Shown: one piece after another, positions 41,125-50,168 of the stretch
Layout: each line of letters begins with the position of its first letter
How positions within the stretch are numbered: the first letter of the stretch is position 1
Assembly: GCA_025149125.1 (NCBI GenBank)
Contig: CP102272.1
Location: 1,798,001 to 1,862,000 of the forward strand
Direction: 5' to 3'
Source: [Clostridium] asparagiforme DSM 15981
GTDB taxonomy: Bacteria; Bacillota; Clostridia; Lachnospirales; Lachnospiraceae
Length of the DNA stretch: 64,000 nucleotides
Translations under genes and position numbers: made by a program
Notes under the pieces: generated by a model
The model's database searches: none
What the model was told of the DNA's origin: nothing
Seen by the model: the letters and a program-made list of their open reading frames with translations, nothing else

Positions 41125-42486
41125 ATGATGAAGAAACGTTTACTGAGTTTGGCTTTGGCGGCGGTTATGGCGGGAAGCCTGACAGCCTGCGGCGGCGCTT
41201 CCACGCCGGCGGGAGGCGACACCAGCGCGGCGGGGACCACGGCTGGCAGCGCGGCGGATACAAGCGCGGCGGCGGATACCGGTGCGGCCGGAGATCAGAT
41301 TACCATGAAATGGGCCATGTGGGACAAGGACATTATGCCCTATTACACTCCCATCATCGAGGCATATGAGGCCAAGAACCCCGGCGTAAAGGTCGAGCTG
41401 GTGGACCTGGGCGGTTCCGATTACCAGACGGTTCTGGCGACCCAGCTGACCGGCAGCGGCAGCGATTTCGACATCGCCACCATCAAGGACGTGCCCGGCT
41501 ACACCACCCTGGTGAACAAGGGCGTGCTGGAGCCCCTGGATTCCTATATTGAGAAGGACGGCATCGACCTGTCCGGCTACAAGGGCCTGACCGATCAGGT
41601 GAAGGTGGACGACAAGCTTTACGAGCTCCCCTTCCGCAGCGATTTCTGGGTGATGTTTTACAACAAGGACGTGTTCGACAAGGCGGGCGTGGCTTACCCC
41701 ACCAATGATATGACCTTTGAGCAGTACGACGCGCTGGCCAGACAGCTGACCAACACGGAGCCCGGCCAGGAGGTGTTCGGAGCACATTACCACACCTGGA
41801 GAAGCGCGGTGCAGCTCTTCGGGATTCTGGACGGCAAGAACGGCATTCTGGACGGAAAATATGAGTTCTTAAAGCCCTACTATGAGATGATTTTAAGCCA
41901 GCAGGAGGACGGCGTCTGCCAGGATTACGCTACCTTAAAGACCTCCAACCTCCATTACACCGGAGCGTTTTCACAGGGCAATGTGGCTATGATGAATATG
42001 GGAACCTGGTTTATCTCCACTCTGATTGAGAAGATAAACGCGGGCGAGTACACGGACTGCACCAACTGGGGCATCGTGAAATACCCCCACGCGGACGGCG
42101 TGGAGCCCGGCTCCACCCTGGCTACCATCACGGCCCTGTCGATTCCCACCAGCGCGCCCCACAAGGATCAGGCCTGGGATTTCATCAAGTTTGTGTGCGG
42201 CGAGGAGGGCGCTGAGATTCTGGCTAAGACCGGCACCATCCCGGCCATTATGACCGACGACATTGCGGGTATGGTGAGCGCCACCGCGGGCTTCCCGTCC
42301 GATGAGAACAGCAAGGACGCCCTGCAGACCGCAAATCTCTACCTGGAGATGCCCGTAAATGCGCACAGCTCCGAGGTTGAGGTGGTGCTCAACGAGGCTC
42401 ACGACAACATTATGACCGGAAATATGACCATCGACGAGGGAATCGCAGATATGAACGAGAAGGTTTCCGCGATTCTTGGACAGTAA
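41125..42486 (+). CDS. ABC-transporter substrate-binding lipoprotein (glycosaminoglycan-fragment importer)
   Basis: 453 residues; ATGs at 41125 and 41128 both follow AGGAGG. Lipoprotein signal KRLLSLALAAVMAGSLTACG, an Ala/Thr/Ser linker (~25-55), then a type 1 solute-binding fold (AYEAKNPGVKVELVDLGGSDYQ; FRSDFWVMFYNKDVFDKAG). It is first of five co-directional genes that include two permeases, a GH88 hydrolase and a heparinase-family lyase, so the ligand is probably an unsaturated glycosaminoglycan di- or oligosaccharide. ATPase not encoded here. Confidence 0.9.
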   Translation: MMKKRLLSLALAAVMAGSLTACGGASTPAGGDTSAAGTTAGSAADTSAAADTGAAGDQITMKWAMWDKDIMPYYTPIIEAYEAKNPGVKVELVDLGGSDYQTVLATQLTGSGSDFDIATIKDVPGYTTLVNKGVLEPLDSYIEKDGIDLSGYKGLTDQVKVDDKLYELPFRSDFWVMFYNKDVFDKAGVAYPTNDMTFEQYDALARQLTNTEPGQEVFGAHYHTWRSAVQLFGILDGKNGILDGKYEFLKPYYEMILSQQEDGVCQDYATLKTSNLHYTGAFSQGNVAMMNMGTWFISTLIEKINAGEYTDCTNWGIVKYPHADGVEPGSTLATITALSIPTSAPHKDQAWDFIKFVCGEEGAEILAKTGTIPAIMTDDIAGMVSATAGFPSDENSKDALQTANLYLEMPVNAHSSEVEVVLNEAHDNIMTGNMTIDEGIADMNEKVSAILGQ

Positions 42487-42515
42487 TTCAACACAGTGTA
42501 AAACAGTTCACATCA

Positions 42516-42545
42516 GGGGCAGGCGGGGTAACAGTCGTCTGCCTC
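42516..42545 (+). other. Hairpin after the binding-protein gene
   Basis: GGGGCAGGC pairs with GTCTGCCTC (two G-T pairs) between binding-protein and permease genes, without a T tract; same position and probable mRNA-stabilising role as the hairpin at 31340. Confidence 0.5.
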
Positions 42546-42578
42546 ATTTAAGGAAATGAGTATGAGGAGGATAAGCGT

Positions 42579-43652
42579 ATGGCGAACCAAAAAAATGCCG
42601 ACCCTGCGCTGGTGCAGAAGAAGCTGGCGGTATTGAATCCGCAGCTGAAAGCGCTGGAAGAGCAGCGGGCGGCCTGTGAGGACCCGAGGAAACAGAAACT
42701 GCTGGAAAAGAAGATCGAGAAGGTACACGATAAGATCCGTCAGGCCAAGACCGGGGAGCGTTTCAGCCGCCAGACCAAGCGGGATTTTGTGGCTTACTCC
42801 TTTATTGCGCCCAACTTTATCGGGTTTGCCATTTTCACCCTGGGGCCTGTGATCTTTGCCTTTGTGCTGGCCTTCTTAAACTGGGACGGCAACAACCCCA
42901 TCTCCTTTGCCGGACTTGAGAATTTTGTTAAAATGTTCGGGAACAAGCGGTTTCTGGCCTCCCTGCGCAACACTGTGGTGTACTGTCTGGCCACCGTGCC
43001 CCTGACATTGATCGCGGCCCTGGGCCTGGCGGTGATTTTGAACCAGAAGGTGAGAGGGCGGAATTTCTTCCGGACCGTCAGCTTCTTCCCCTACGTGGCT
43101 TCCCTGGTGGCCGTGGCTGCGGTCTGGAACATGCTGTTCTCCCCGGCCAAGAGCGGCCCGGTGAACATGATTCTCTACAACCTGGGCGTGGCGGCCAAGG
43201 ACCTGCCCAAATGGTCTGCGGGCAAAAACTGGGTGATGTTCACGGTGATCCTGTTCTCGGTCTGGAAAAATATGGGTTACTATATGGTGATCTACCTGGC
43301 GGGCCTTCAGGGCATCAATGCCGAGCTGTACGAGGCTTCCAGCCTGGACGGGGCCAACACCTGGCAGCGGTTCCGCTATATCACCTGGCCCCAGCTGCAG
43401 CCCACCACATTTTTCGTGACCATTATCCTGACCATCAACTGCTTTAAGGTGTACGACATCGTGTACATGCTGGCGGGCGGAAACACGGGCGTGCTCAACG
43501 AATCCGCCATCGTGCTGGTCTACCACATCTACGAGGAAGCCTTCCGCAACTGGAACTTAGGCTACGCCAGCGCGGTTTCCATGGTATTGTTCCTGATTGT
43601 CCTGGCCATCACCCTGGTGCAGTTTCGGGGCGAGAAGAAGTACGCGAATTGA
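42579..43652 (+). CDS. Sugar-type ABC transporter permease with N-terminal coiled-coil extension
   Basis: 357 residues. The C-terminal ~285 form a normal six-TM MalF-type permease with the EAA segment LYEASSLDGANTWQRFRYIT. The N-terminal ~65 residues are unusual: a charged, heptad-rich helix (QLKALEEQRAACEDPRKQ; LLEKKIEKVHDKIRQAK) expected to lie in the cytoplasm before TM1. Relatives usually have ~290-300 residues. The upstream ribosome site GAGGA and ATG at 42579 are good, so the extension is probably translated. Partner of the permease at 43667. Confidence 0.88.
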   Translation: MANQKNADPALVQKKLAVLNPQLKALEEQRAACEDPRKQKLLEKKIEKVHDKIRQAKTGERFSRQTKRDFVAYSFIAPNFIGFAIFTLGPVIFAFVLAFLNWDGNNPISFAGLENFVKMFGNKRFLASLRNTVVYCLATVPLTLIAALGLAVILNQKVRGRNFFRTVSFFPYVASLVAVAAVWNMLFSPAKSGPVNMILYNLGVAAKDLPKWSAGKNWVMFTVILFSVWKNMGYYMVIYLAGLQGINAELYEASSLDGANTWQRFRYITWPQLQPTTFFVTIILTINCFKVYDIVYMLAGGNTGVLNESAIVLVYHIYEEAFRNWNLGYASAVSMVLFLIVLAITLVQFRGEKKYAN

Positions 43653-43666
43653 GGAGGGGACGGATT

Positions 43667-44503
43667 ATGAAAATCAAAAATACAAAGACGAGGACTCTGC
43701 GGGTTGTGCTCTATGTGGTGCTGATCCTGCTGGCGTTTCTCATGCTGGTGCCCTTTGCCTGGATGCTCTCGGCCTCCTTTAAGCTGGATAAGGACGTGTT
43801 CATTTTCCCGATCCAGTGGATACCAACCAATCCCAGATGGCAGAACTATGTGGATATCTGGCGCAAGATACCGCTGCTGAAGTTCGTGCTGAACACGGTG
43901 AAGCTTACTCTGATTGTGACTTTTTTGCAGCTGCTTACCAGCAGCTTCGCGGCTTACGCATTTTCCAAGCTGCATTTTAAGGGGAAGAACGGCCTGTTTC
44001 TCGCATACATCGCCACCATCGCCGTACCCTGGCAGGTGTATATGGTGCCACAGTTCATGATGATGCGGGGCATGGGGCTGGCGGACACCCACCTGGCCAT
44101 CATCTTTTTGCAGGCGTTTTCCGCCTTCGGCGTGTTTATGATGAAGCAGTTCTACGAGGGCATTCCCACGGAACTGTGCGAGGCGGCCCGGATCGATGGG
44201 ATGAGCGAGTACCAGATCTGGTACCGGGTTATGCTGCCGCTGTCAAAGCCGGCGCTGTCCACCCTGCTGATCTTTACTTTTGTGAACACCTGGAACGATT
44301 TCCTGGGCCCGTTAATCTATCTGACCACCGAGTCCAAGAAAACCCTGCAGCTGGGACTGCGCATGTTCATCAGTCAGTTCGGCTCCGAGTACGGCCTGAT
44401 CATGGCCGCCTCCGTGCTGAGCCTGATTCCGGTGCTGATTGTGTTCCTGTCCCTTCAGAAATACTTTGTGGAGGGCGTGGCGGCTACGGGCGTGAAAGGG
44501 TGA
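43667..44503 (+). CDS. Sugar-type ABC transporter permease (MalG-like)
   Basis: 278 residues from MKIKNTKTRTLRVV; GAGGAGGGG lies upstream. Six TM helices, EAA segment IPTELCEAARIDGMSEYQIW and the usual C-terminus (YFVEGVAATGVKG). It follows the first permease by 14 bp. A 112-bp GC-rich gap separates it from the GH88 gene. Confidence 0.92.
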   Translation: MKIKNTKTRTLRVVLYVVLILLAFLMLVPFAWMLSASFKLDKDVFIFPIQWIPTNPRWQNYVDIWRKIPLLKFVLNTVKLTLIVTFLQLLTSSFAAYAFSKLHFKGKNGLFLAYIATIAVPWQVYMVPQFMMMRGMGLADTHLAIIFLQAFSAFGVFMMKQFYEGIPTELCEAARIDGMSEYQIWYRVMLPLSKPALSTLLIFTFVNTWNDFLGPLIYLTTESKKTLQLGLRMFISQFGSEYGLIMAASVLSLIPVLIVFLSLQKYFVEGVAATGVKG

Positions 44504-44615
44504 CCGGGCGGGTTGGCGGCCGGCCCGGCGCGGAAATGCTGGCGAAGCCCGGCAGCGGACCGCTGGCGCGGCGCAAAACCGCCGCGTCGGATTTAATCAT
44601 AAGGAGAATGAAATT

Positions 44616-45797
44616 ATGAGCTGGATCAGCTTAGAGCGTTTAGAAAGAAAACCGGAGATCACGGGAATTGAGGTGGAGGAGGCACTTGGGTTCGCCTCCG
44701 GGCAGGTGATCCGGAACCTGCCGGAATTTACGGACCGGTTCCAGAAAGCCTACAGCGACAACGGGTTCTACGAGCCCACGGAAAATGTGGACTGGACGCC
44801 GGGATTTTGGACCGGGGAAATATGGCTGGCCTACGAGTACGCCAAGGATCCGGACTTAAAGCGGGCCGGGGAGGTTCAGATGGAGAGCTTTTTAAGGCGC
44901 ATCGAGACGGGGAGCGATGTGGAGACACACGACCTTGGCTTTATGTACTCGCCCTCCTGCGTGGCCGGATACAAGCTGACCGGAAGCCCGGTGGGGCGCA
45001 GGGCGGCCCTGATGGCCGCGGATGAGCTGATCACCCGGTTCCACGAGAAAGGCCAGTTCATCCAGGCCTGGGGACCCTTAAACGCCCCGGACAATTACCG
45101 CCTGATCATCGACTGCCTGCTGAACCTGCCCCTGCTCTACTGGGCCACGGAGGAGACCGGGGACGGCAAATACCGGGATATCGCCGAGCGCCATATCCAT
45201 ACCGCCCTGGGAAATGTGATCCGGGAGGATTTTTCCACCTGGCACACCTTTTTCTTCAACATGGAGACGGGCGCGCCGGATCACGGGGCCACCTGCCAGG
45301 GATACCGGGACGGCTCCGCCTGGGCCAGAGGCCAGGCCTGGGGCGTTTACGGCACGGCCGTGGGGTACAAATACACAAGGCGCGCGGAGTATATCGATAT
45401 TTTCAAGGGCGTGACCCGGTATTTCCTGGAGCATCTGCCCGAGGACCTGGTTCCCTTCTGGGATCTGGAGTTTGGCGACGGGGACGACCAGCCCCGGGAC
45501 TCCTCGTCGGCCTCCATCGCGGCCTGTGGGATGCTGGAGATGGCAAAATATATGGAGGAGGACGACCGGAAGTATTACACCGGGATCGCCAAAAAACTGA
45601 TGAAATCGGTGGTAGACCATTACGCGGTGAAGGACCCGGCCATCTCCAACGGTCAGGTGCTCCACAGCACCTACTCCAACCACTCGCCCTATAACACCTG
45701 CAATCACTACGGTGTGGACGAGTGCAACATCTGGGGCGACTATTTCTATATGGAGGCGCTTATGCGCCTGCACAAGGACTGGCAGGTTTACTGGTAA
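44616..45797 (+). CDS. ugl: Unsaturated glucuronyl hydrolase (GH88)
   Basis: 393 residues, the usual GH88 size, no signal peptide, so cytoplasmic. It is an (alpha/alpha)6 barrel. The two catalytic-site aspartates are recognisable: Asp106 in VETHDLGFMYSP and Asp166 in IIDCLLNLPLL. Other family segments are VDWTPGFWTGEIWLAYE, GYRDGSAWARGQAWGVYG and DSSSASIAACGMLEMAKY. GH88 enzymes remove the 4,5-unsaturated uronic acid from disaccharides made by polysaccharide lyases. The lyase gene follows 11 bp later, and the importer precedes it: import, lysis and hydrolysis form one pathway. Confidence 0.93.
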   Translation: MSWISLERLERKPEITGIEVEEALGFASGQVIRNLPEFTDRFQKAYSDNGFYEPTENVDWTPGFWTGEIWLAYEYAKDPDLKRAGEVQMESFLRRIETGSDVETHDLGFMYSPSCVAGYKLTGSPVGRRAALMAADELITRFHEKGQFIQAWGPLNAPDNYRLIIDCLLNLPLLYWATEETGDGKYRDIAERHIHTALGNVIREDFSTWHTFFFNMETGAPDHGATCQGYRDGSAWARGQAWGVYGTAVGYKYTRRAEYIDIFKGVTRYFLEHLPEDLVPFWDLEFGDGDDQPRDSSSASIAACGMLEMAKYMEEDDRKYYTGIAKKLMKSVVDHYAVKDPAISNGQVLHSTYSNHSPYNTCNHYGVDECNIWGDYFYMEALMRLHKDWQVYW

Positions 45798-45808
45798 AGG
45801 AGACGGAC

Positions 45809-47953
45809 ATGATGACGAAAAAGGAGCTGTTTGCGGGCTGGAACGAGCGGATGTTTCTGGACGATCCGGCGGCGGTGGCGGCATACTGCCGGACATACTG
45901 GCCGGAGGAATGCGGCCATATCGTCCGGGTGGCGGACGAGGTGTGCCGGGGGTATTTCCTCTTTGACCTGAAATGGGATATGGAGCGGACCTGGGAGCCG
46001 GTGGAATTTCCGGAGGGAAAGGTGGACTGGGAGTACAAGCCAGGGGACGACCCGGAATTCATCTACCAGTTTAACCGGCATCGGTATTTTATCTGCCTGG
46101 GCCAGGCCTATTGGATTACCGGGGATGAAAAATACGCCAGGCATTTCGTGGAACTTTTGATGGATTGGATCACCACGGTGAAGCGGACGCCGGAGACGGA
46201 GAAAACCACCTGGAGAATTCTGGAAGTGGGAATCCGGGGCGAATACTGGGTGAAGGCCATGCAGTATTTCAAGGACAGCCCGCTGGTGACGGACCAGGTG
46301 GCGGACGCATTTTACAACTGCCTGATCGAGCACGCGGAGTTCATCATCCGTATGCATTCCCCCTACCGCTACATGAGCAACTGGGGCGTGATGGAGAACC
46401 ACGGGCTCTTTGAGATCGGCGTGGCCATACCCGATGAGGAGCTGCGCAGACGCTATACCGGAATCGCCCTGGAACACCTGGAGGTGGAGGCGCGGATGGA
46501 GATTCTGCGGGACGGCGTCCAGTGGGAGCAGTCCCCCATGTACCACAACGAGGTGCTCCACTGCTACGAGGACGTGCTGATCCTGGCCTCCCGCAATGAT
46601 ATCGACGTGCCGGACGCCATTCTGGAGGCGGTACACCGCATGGCATGGGCGGATCTGGCCTGGAAGAAGCCGGACCACCACCAGTTCATCATGGGGGACA
46701 GCGACGACACGGACATCCGGGATTACATCAGCGTGGCGGCGTTTCTGTTCAAGGATCCCATGTTGAAACACGGCGGCTTTCCGCGACTGGATTTTGAGAG
46801 TGTGTGGGATCTGGGCATCGAGAGCGCGGGCCTGTACGAAGACATGGAGGCCATGGAGCCGGATTTTACATCTGTGGCACTGCCGGACAGCGGAAATTAT
46901 TATCTGCGGTCCGGGTGGGAGGAAAATGCCAACCTGCTGCATTTCCACTGCGGCACCCTGGGCGCGGGGCATGGGCACTCCGACAAGCTGCACGTGGATT
47001 TGGTTGCGTTTGGGGAGGATATTCTGACCGACGCGGGGCGGTACAACTACGTGGCCGGGCCGGGACGTTTTGAGTTCAAGGACCCTACGGCTCACAATAC
47101 CATCACGGTAGACGGGGAATTCTTTACCGTTTGTAAGGATTCCTGGGAGTGCTCCAAGCTGTGCCAGCCGGTGAAGCAGCAGTTTTTTACTGCGGAGGAC
47201 TACGAGTTCGTCCAGGGCGGACACCTGGGGTATATGGATATGGGGCAGGGGGTATTTGTGAACCGGAAAATACTCTATATCAAGCCGGATATCTATGTGA
47301 TCATGGACGAGATGTATAGCGGCGGGGCCCACACCTACGAGCAGTATTGGCATTTCAGCGAGCGCGGGGAGCTGTCTCTGGGAGAGGCGGCGCAGGTGAG
47401 GGAGCCCAGGCTTCCGGGGCCGGAGTCCGCGGGTGATCCCGACCCAACCCTGCACAAGGGCGGGAAGGATTTGGAATTTGATCTGGAACAGATCGGGACT
47501 TTGCCGGTGCAGAAGGCGGTGTTTAAGGGCGATCAGGCGGAGGCTGCGGTGTGGTTTATGACGCCGGGGGCGGCAGGGGAAATGATCGATACCCGGATTT
47601 CCAGGCATTATAATCAGGCGGCGGAGCGGAAGAGTATCCGGGTGCGGAAGGATGGGAAGGGGTTTACATCGCTGTTGACGGTGATTTGCGCCGGGGAGGC
47701 GGGAGCGGCGGAGAGCGTCAAGGTGACCAAACTTCCGGTGAAGTCCGCGTTGAAAGGAATTTACTACCCGTCCGCCATGGCGGAGGCCCTGAAGATAGAA
47801 GCCCACGGGACAGAATATGTGGCGGTGATCTGCCACCAGGAAGTGAACTCGCCCACGGACCTGGTGGAAGTGGACGGCTGTCTGGGATTTGGAAATGTGA
47901 TTGTGTTTGACAAGCATAAGGACGTGCTGGTGGGAACGGTGATGAATTACTGA
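45809..47953 (+). CDS. Heparinase II/III-family polysaccharide lyase
   Basis: 714 residues from MMTKKELFAG; AAAGGAGA precedes this ATG. The frame reaches back into the GH88 gene to 45722, but that part is not used. N-terminal alpha/alpha toroid (~1-330) and C-terminal beta-sandwich. Catalytic-site motifs are SNWGVMENHGLFEIG (~190), MYHNEVLHCYEDV (~245) and the metal/base motif GHGHSDKLHVDLVAFG (~388) followed by DAGRYNYV. No signal peptide is evident, suggesting action on imported oligosaccharides. The family cuts heparan/heparin, hyaluronan or alginate-type uronides; which one cannot be told. Confidence 0.88.
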   Translation: MMTKKELFAGWNERMFLDDPAAVAAYCRTYWPEECGHIVRVADEVCRGYFLFDLKWDMERTWEPVEFPEGKVDWEYKPGDDPEFIYQFNRHRYFICLGQAYWITGDEKYARHFVELLMDWITTVKRTPETEKTTWRILEVGIRGEYWVKAMQYFKDSPLVTDQVADAFYNCLIEHAEFIIRMHSPYRYMSNWGVMENHGLFEIGVAIPDEELRRRYTGIALEHLEVEARMEILRDGVQWEQSPMYHNEVLHCYEDVLILASRNDIDVPDAILEAVHRMAWADLAWKKPDHHQFIMGDSDDTDIRDYISVAAFLFKDPMLKHGGFPRLDFESVWDLGIESAGLYEDMEAMEPDFTSVALPDSGNYYLRSGWEENANLLHFHCGTLGAGHGHSDKLHVDLVAFGEDILTDAGRYNYVAGPGRFEFKDPTAHNTITVDGEFFTVCKDSWECSKLCQPVKQQFFTAEDYEFVQGGHLGYMDMGQGVFVNRKILYIKPDIYVIMDEMYSGGAHTYEQYWHFSERGELSLGEAAQVREPRLPGPESAGDPDPTLHKGGKDLEFDLEQIGTLPVQKAVFKGDQAEAAVWFMTPGAAGEMIDTRISRHYNQAAERKSIRVRKDGKGFTSLLTVICAGEAGAAESVKVTKLPVKSALKGIYYPSAMAEALKIEAHGTEYVAVICHQEVNSPTDLVEVDGCLGFGNVIVFDKHKDVLVGTVMNY

Positions 47954-48085
47954 CGGACATGCCGGAACATTATGTTTTGTGGGAGGACGTTTCTTAACTT
48001 GCCGGGAAAACCGTGGAAATGTGAAACGGCGTAGTCGGGCTGTGGAAAAGTCCTGGAAACGCTGTGAAAAGTCTCATATAAGTGG

Positions 48086-48113
48086 TTACAAACTCCGGAA
48101 TATATGGTAAAAT
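48086..48113 (+). promoter_or_regulatory. Promoter of the YHYH-protein gene
   Basis: TTACAA (48086-48091), 16-bp spacer ending TGG, TAAAAT (48108-48113): an extended -10 promoter. Confidence 0.4.
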
Positions 48114-48143
48114 CAAGATAGTATGTGATTTCGGAGGTGTGAG

Positions 48144-48746
48144 ATGATCAAAAGTATGAAGCATTTGCTGGCCGGAGCGCTCTGCGGCGTGCTTCTGGCT
48201 GGTGCGGCCCCGGTGATTCCTGGCTCGCCGGTGGAAATGGTGGCGGAGGCCCACGGTGGCAGAACCGATTCCCACGGCGGTCACAAGGACAACAAGAACG
48301 CCAGCGGTCTTGGGAGTTACCACTACCACTGCGGCGGCCATCCCGCCCATCTGCACGAGAACGGCGTGTGTCCCTACGACACGATAGTGCAGGAGACAAA
48401 GGCGGCGAGGCAGGAGACAAGGGCTGCGGTCCAGGAGACCACTGCGGCGGTCCGCGAGACCACGGCTTCCGGAGCCTGCGGCTGGGATGACGGAACCTGC
48501 GGCTGGAAGCAGGACGGAGACCATCACAAGTACCGCTGTGAGGACGGCACCATGGCCCACAACTGCTGGAAGCAGATCGACGGCTGCTGGTACAGCTTTG
48601 ATGAGAACGACTGCATGCGCACCGGCTGGTACGACGAGGGCAGCGACCGGTATTATCTCGGGACAGACGGGAAGATGGTCACCGGCGAGGTGATCGTGGA
48701 CGGAGTGAAGTGGTGCTTTGATGAGAGTGGGAAGTTGATTCGGTAA
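48144..48746 (+). CDS. Secreted YHYH-domain protein with cell-wall-binding repeats
   Basis: 200 residues. Signal peptide (MKHLLAGALCGVLLAGAAPV; the ATG at 48144 or 48156), then a short His-rich YHYH domain: GGRTDSHGGHKDNKNASGLG, YHYHCGGHPAHLHENGVCPY. A polar linker follows, with an ETKAARQETRAAVQETTAA pattern, then aromatic cell-wall-type repeats (DGCWYSFDENDCMRTGW, DRYYLGTDGKMVTGE). YHYH domains are probably metal-binding and are common in secreted Firmicute proteins of unknown function. GGAGGTG precedes the start. Monocistronic by context. Confidence 0.82.
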   Translation: MIKSMKHLLAGALCGVLLAGAAPVIPGSPVEMVAEAHGGRTDSHGGHKDNKNASGLGSYHYHCGGHPAHLHENGVCPYDTIVQETKAARQETRAAVQETTAAVRETTASGACGWDDGTCGWKQDGDHHKYRCEDGTMAHNCWKQIDGCWYSFDENDCMRTGWYDEGSDRYYLGTDGKMVTGEVIVDGVKWCFDESGKLIR

Positions 48747-48873
48747 ATGGGATATTGAGAGTAAAGACAGCCTGAGCGGCCCGGAGATTGGAGGGTGGCT
48801 TGGGTTGTTTTTTGGTGCGTTTTTTGAAGGGGATTGGCAACATTATTTCAAGGATATTTTTGAAAAATGTCTC

Positions 48874-48903
48874 TTGCGTGTAAGGCGCATTATGTAGTAT
48901 GAT
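48874..48903 (+). promoter_or_regulatory. Possible promoter of the Rpn-type gene
   Basis: TTGCGT (48874-48879), 18-bp spacer, TATGAT (48898-48903), about 120 bp before the start codon. The rest of 48747-49026 shows no gene or strong hairpin. Confidence 0.35.
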
Positions 48904-49026
48904 AACATCATCTGAAGATTCAAAACGTGCGTTCTGCACAGATCAAAACCGGTGATTCGCCGGCGATTTTCCAAAGAGCCTTAACAAAGAGGAATCTGTA
49001 TGTTAAAATGAAAGGAGAAGTATGCG

Positions 49027-49977
49027 ATGGAGCAAACGAGGTACAAAAGGCGTTTAAAACGCAGAAAACGCAAAGAGCTTAAGGAGCTAAATTTATTGAA
49101 CAGGTTCCTCTTTAACGAGGTTCTGGAAGATCCGGTGGCCTACCGGGCAGTGCTGGAGATTATCCTGGGTCATAATATTCGCCTGAAGGCAAACGTGCAG
49201 AGTGAAAAAGAGATCCGTACCCTGCCAACATTCCGGGGAATCCGCTTGGACGTATGGGGACAGGATGAGGAAGACAATATCTATAATTCTGAGATGCAGA
49301 GAAAGAACACCAGAAACCTGCCCAGGAGAAGCAGGTATTATCAGTCCGTTCTGGACGCCGGGCTGCTGGAGCCTGGGGTGGTTGATTTTAATCAGATGAA
49401 CAATGTATGCCTGATCACCATAGCGCCCTTTGACTTGTTCGGCAGGAATCGCTGCATGTACACGTTTCGCATGAAGTGTGACGAGGATTCCACCCTTGAT
49501 CTGGATGACGGAGCAGTGCGGATTTTTCTGAACACCAGGGGAACTGTGACGGAAGGATGTTCTCAGGAGCTTTTGGATCTTTTGCGGTATGTGGAGAAGT
49601 CTAATGAGCGGGTTGCCGCGGAATCAGAGAGCCAGCGTCTTAAGCTGCTCCATAACCGGGTAAGGGAGGTTAAAAGCAACGATGAAAACGAGGTGAGATT
49701 GATGCAGTTGTGGGAAGAAAAAGCGTATGCGCGGCTGGCCGGCGCGAAGGCAAAATTGATTGAACAGGTCTGCAAGAAGCTTCGCAAGGGCAAGAACGCC
49801 CAGGAGATCGCAGAGGAATTGGAAGAAGATATAGAGTTGATCACCCGGATCTGCGAGGCTGCCCGCGAATCCGCCCCGGAATATGATTGCGATGAGATTT
49901 TCGAGATTTTGTGGGGGGAGGATTTTTACGATGATGAGTATGAATATGAGTATGAGGACGAGGATGTGGGAGAATAA
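49027..49977 (+). CDS. Rpn-family PD-(D/E)XK nuclease / transposase-like protein
   Basis: 316 residues. The N-terminus is strongly basic (RYKRRLKRRKRKELKEL). A PD-(D/E)XK core follows: DPVAYRAVLEIILG, RGIRLDVWGQDEEDNIYNSE with the D...ExQ pattern (EMQRKNTRNLP), and SRYYQSVLDAG. Helical segments follow and then a very acidic tail (YDDEYEYEYEDEDVGE). The family (PDDEXK_2, recombination-promoting nuclease) occurs in many copies in clostridial genomes and nicks or cleaves DNA in a RecA-independent recombination role. No inverted repeats flank it, so it is not part of an insertion sequence here. AAAGGAG precedes the start. Confidence 0.85.
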   Translation: MEQTRYKRRLKRRKRKELKELNLLNRFLFNEVLEDPVAYRAVLEIILGHNIRLKANVQSEKEIRTLPTFRGIRLDVWGQDEEDNIYNSEMQRKNTRNLPRRSRYYQSVLDAGLLEPGVVDFNQMNNVCLITIAPFDLFGRNRCMYTFRMKCDEDSTLDLDDGAVRIFLNTRGTVTEGCSQELLDLLRYVEKSNERVAAESESQRLKLLHNRVREVKSNDENEVRLMQLWEEKAYARLAGAKAKLIEQVCKKLRKGKNAQEIAEELEEDIELITRICEAARESAPEYDCDEIFEILWGEDFYDDEYEYEYEDEDVGE

Positions 49978-50106
49978 ATAGCAGAAGATTTTGCGCGATG
50001 GAATGCTGCCTGGAGGTTATGACCAGATTGCGCGGTTATAACCCCGGGCACCGGCAAATGAAATAAACATCCGCTGGCTGCATTGGAGGTCGATTGAACT
50101 CAATGA

Positions 50107-50154
50107 AAAAATCAGGAAGAAATCCATTTAAAGGGAAATTTCTTCCTGATTTTT
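50107..50154. terminator. Bidirectional terminator between the Rpn-type and DUF3006 genes
   Basis: A perfect 17-bp stem (50107-50123 with 50138-50154, beginning AAAAATCAGGAAGAAAT) with A and T runs at both sides. It serves both the plus-strand Rpn-type gene and the minus-strand gene pair ending at 50169. Confidence 0.9.
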
Positions 50155-50168
50155 AGATGCCTGGTTTG

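Noticed and set aside
45788..47917. A 709-codon open frame on the minus strand
   Set aside because: It is the antisense of the heparinase-family lyase, which has clear catalytic motifs. The antisense product is rich in His, Leu, Arg and Pro without a domain, a usual by-product of GC-rich coding DNA.
49027..49977. Insertion sequence
   Set aside because: The protein is of the Rpn/PDDEXK transposase-like family, but no terminal inverted repeats or target duplications flank it; it is treated as a standalone nuclease gene.
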